DNA of 33,112 bases from Affinirhizobium lemnae (GTDB taxonomy: Bacteria; Pseudomonadota; Alphaproteobacteria; Rhizobiales; Rhizobiaceae), in NCBI RefSeq assembly GCF_022968395.1, contig NZ_JALJQZ010000041.1, positions 1-33,112 on the forward strand, written 5' to 3'. Position 1 is the stretch's first letter; each line of letters starts with the position of its first letter. This document shows positions 31,383 to 33,112 of the stretch, piece after piece. Position numbers and translations under genes: made by a program. Under the pieces are notes generated by a model. The model had not been told where the DNA came from and ran no database searches. It saw only the letters and a program-made list of their open reading frames with translations.

Positions 31383-31778
31383 GTGGACCTCTAACGGGGG
31401 CTGTGCAATGGGCGGCATCTGGTCATCTTGCGGCCACGACATCTCCCAGGGTGGCGGGCCTGGCCATGTCGTCCCTCGTCGGCGTGCGTCTGACATCTGA
31501 CCCGTGCCGGACTGCCCTTCTGTTCGCTGCGGTCTGAACCGGCGGCCGGTCGTTTCAAGGCCGCTTGCGCGCCGCGGAGCGGCCGATCCAACCTCACTGC
31601 GCGAGGACAAGCCCGCGGTCCCAAGCAGGTCAAAACCTGCTGGCCCGCAACCCTGCCCTGCTGGCCCAGTCGGATCGGACCTGTGAAGCCGCCCGTCCTT
31701 TGCCGGTTCTGGTCGTCCGCATCGAAGGGCAGACCGGCACGGGCCGGAACCACTTCGGCAGCCACGGAAGGAAAAGAC
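31383..31778. other. Long GC-rich leader region without a gene
   Basis: These 396 bases separate the 103-aa and 195-aa genes. It contains a stem-loop at 31624-31641 but no credible coding sequence. Such long untranslated leaders appear before several genes of this module. Confidence 0.45.
31624..31641 (+). promoter_or_regulatory. Leader stem-loop upstream of the 195-aa gene
   Basis: AGCAGGT and ACCTGCT form a perfect 7-bp stem with a CAAA loop, extendable by CC/GG past one bulged A. Confidence 0.5.
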
Positions 31779-32366
31779 ATGGCCAAGCCCGCCACCCCCA
31801 ATCGCTCCACCGCCCGATCGGCGCAATCCCGTCGCGGGACAACCCTCGAAATGGTCCGCCTCTCCTGCCCCGACACCATCCAGGCGCACAAGATCGCCGA
31901 AAGCTTCGGCACGGCCATCGTCGACAGCGATGGCATCCGCAGCCTGCATGAGCGGCTGATCGTCGAGACCGCCGAAAGCCTTTCCGAGGGCTTGGGCGAA
32001 AAGGCCATGCAGATCCATCTGCAACGGATCGTCGGGGCCTTCGTCGGATCGGCACATGGCGCTGGACAGTTCTACAGCAGGGCCGTCACCGAGGCGCGCG
32101 ACGCAACGGCCAAAGCATCGAACGATGCCCGCGACGAGGATCTCGACGGGCCCGTCGGCTATGACAGTGGCGCCCAGCGCAAGCGGGAGTTTGCAGCCGA
32201 CATGGGCGTCCAATCCCACGCACTGCGGATGGCGGCAGAAGGTGCGGTGGCCGCCTACGAACAGGTCGTCGGCGAGACCTGGAAGCCCTTCGACCGGCCG
32301 GTCGAGAACCCCGGGGCATCGCTCGACCGCAAGGCGGCCGAGGCCCAAATGGCGGCTCTCGGTTGA
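31779..32366 (+). CDS. Conserved plasmid protein of unknown function (195 aa)
   Basis: ATG 31779 is preceded by GGAAGGAAAAG. The N-terminus is basic (KPATPNRSTARSAQSRRG). A helical domain follows (ETAESLSEGLGEKAMQIHLQ, then IVGAFVGSAHGAGQFYSRAV), and the C-terminal part contains MAAEGAVAAYEQVVGETWKP. No known domain is recognised. The open frame reaches back to 31683, but the added part is low quality and lacks a ribosome site. It lies between the ParB-like unit and ardC, as often seen on rhizobial plasmids. Confidence 0.65.
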   Translation: MAKPATPNRSTARSAQSRRGTTLEMVRLSCPDTIQAHKIAESFGTAIVDSDGIRSLHERLIVETAESLSEGLGEKAMQIHLQRIVGAFVGSAHGAGQFYSRAVTEARDATAKASNDARDEDLDGPVGYDSGAQRKREFAADMGVQSHALRMAAEGAVAAYEQVVGETWKPFDRPVENPGASLDRKAAEAQMAALG

Positions 32367-32408
32367 CACCCTGGCGGGGGCAACTCCGCCGCTTCTTTAA
32401 ATCAGAGG

Positions 32409-32436
32409 CTGGCGCCTGCAGGTGCCGGCCATTTTT
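32409..32436 (+). terminator. Possible terminator after the 195-aa gene
   Basis: CTGGCGCC and GGTGCCGG pair with two G-T wobbles around TGCA, and ATTTTT follows a few bases later. A second weaker stem GGCGG/CCGCC lies at 32373-32390. The remaining bases up to 32641 form the ardC leader. Confidence 0.45.
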
Positions 32437-32641
32437 CGTGTTGAGAGGAAAAGCTGGAGACGCGCCTGTCGCGGCCCGTCCCGGTCGGCGGTCCTGCAGG
32501 GGCCAGGCGCCCATGCAACGGCTTTGCCGTCCTCCACGCTGTTGCGGCCGTTCCGGTGCATGGGCACACTATCGGCCCCTGACTTCGGACCTCCGTGACG
32601 GACCGCGACAGACGCGGTCTCGAGAAAAGGAAAAGGAAGTT

Positions 32642-33046
32642 ATGGTCAGGAGAACGGATAACAATCGTATCGACATCTATACGCGCATCACCGACAGGAT
32701 CGTTGAAGATCTCGAACAGGGCGTACGCCCCTGGATCAAACCATGGAGCGCCGCCAATACCGGTGGTCGTATCACCCGGCCGGTACGCCACAACGGCCTG
32801 CCCTATTCCGGCATGAACGTGCTCCTACTGTGGTCGGAGCAGCTGTCGCGCGGCTTCTGCTCCTCGATGTGGATGACATTCAAACAGGCTCTCGAACTGG
32901 GCGGAGCCGTGCGAAAGGGCGAAACGGGCTCGACGGTGGTCTTCGCCAGTCGGTTCACCAAATCGGTGGCCGACGGGAGCGGCACCGATGTGGATCGGGA
33001 AATCCCGTTCCTGAAGGCCTATTCGGTGTTCAACAGTGCGCCGTAA
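32642..33046 (+). pseudogene. ardC: ArdC-type antirestriction protein, 3' part replaced
   Basis: ATG 32642 follows AAAAGGAAG. Residues 1-~128 are a clean ArdC N-terminal ssDNA-binding domain: DIYTRITDRIVEDLEQGVRP, then WIKPWSAANTGGRITRP and GLPYSGMNVLLLW. The match stops in PFLKAYSVFN, where homologues continue VFN-xxQIEGLP, and a stop follows three codons later (SAP*). Full ArdC is ~300 residues with a C-terminal zincin HExxH domain, which is missing here. Foreign sequence starts at about 33036. If that sequence is an intron the gene may still be functional after splicing; if it is an IS the gene is broken. Confidence 0.85.
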
Positions 33047-33112
33047 CGGCGAAAGTATGGGAGTGTCACGATGAGTGAATGAGCTTGCTGGGATAGCTCA
33101 TGCCTGCCGAAC
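33036..33112 (+). mobile_element. Start of an inserted element within ardC (possible group II intron)
   Basis: The ArdC match breaks next to GTGCG (33036-33040), which fits the GUGYG 5' end of group II introns. A short stem CGCCG-TAA-CGGCG and GAAAG follow. Only 77 bases are inside the window, so an IS end is equally possible. Confidence 0.35.

Noticed and set aside
31302..32369. A 355-codon minus-strand frame covering the 195-aa gene and its leader.
   Set aside because: It is compositionally a shadow. The plus-strand gene has a good ribosome site and balanced composition.
1..33112. tRNA or rRNA genes.
   Set aside because: None were recognised by eye on either strand, including near IS and element boundaries.

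Overview
The window looks like part of a plasmid or megaplasmid from an alphaproteobacterium, most likely Rhizobiaceae (Agrobacterium, Rhizobium or Ensifer type). This rests on the right-hand gene set, which is familiar from rhizobial plasmids: DUF3991/TOPRIM, DUF1419, a ~1,700-residue methylase-helicase, ParB-like, DUF7007 and ArdC. It also rests on the GC-rich codon use there and on the mix of IS families. No database search was possible, so family names come from motifs and recalled homologues.

Layout. (1) Positions 1-1465: the C-terminal carrier/thioesterase end of a non-ribosomal peptide or polyketide synthase, cut by the window edge, then a DUF697-type membrane protein. (2) Positions 1466-13800: an insertion-sequence graveyard. 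An ISL3-family element lies beside the 3' end of a class II glutamine amidotransferase gene that has lost its C-terminal half. An Asp/Glu racemase gene is split by an IS256-family element with 8-bp target duplications, and that IS is itself split by an IS21-family element with 7-bp duplications. A divergent Lrp/AsnC regulator gene is split by an IS5-family element with a TA duplication. A frameshifted IS6-family transposase abuts a second IS256 copy, followed by decayed alpha/beta-hydrolase genes, one of them MetX-like. Removing each IS plus one target duplication restores exact reading frames: racemase 237 aa, Lrp 153 aa, IS256 transposase 398 aa. The ancestral locus was therefore an Lrp regulator divergent from a racemase-amidotransferase operon.

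(3) Positions 13800-19720: a defence or toxin-antitoxin island, lower in G+C by eye. A tight four-gene minus-strand operon encodes an unrecognised 190-aa protein, a QueC-like PP-loop/zinc protein, an XRE-HTH plus ImmA/IrrE-type zinc peptidase fusion, and a PIN-domain nuclease. All neighbouring genes overlap. Next to it lies an AbiE-type pair (AbiEi antitoxin, AbiEii nucleotidyltransferase) with a clear promoter embedded in two direct repeats. The four-gene operon is the best candidate for an undescribed system: each part is known from immunity or toxin-antitoxin contexts, but I do not recognise the combination.

(4) Positions 19720-33112: a plasmid accessory module on the plus strand. In order it holds a small protein, DUF3991/TOPRIM, DUF1419, a DarB-like methylase-helicase, a reversed secreted protein, a ParB-like protein, DUF7007, two small unknown proteins, and an ArdC antirestriction gene broken at its 3' end. 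Several leaders carry perfect GC-rich stem-loops, and a perfect 17-bp hairpin lies inside the 5' end of the DUF7007 gene. The TOPRIM, methylase-helicase and ArdC genes suggest functions in protecting or processing plasmid DNA on entry to a new host. The island at 13.8-19.7 kb would protect the host or stabilise the plasmid.
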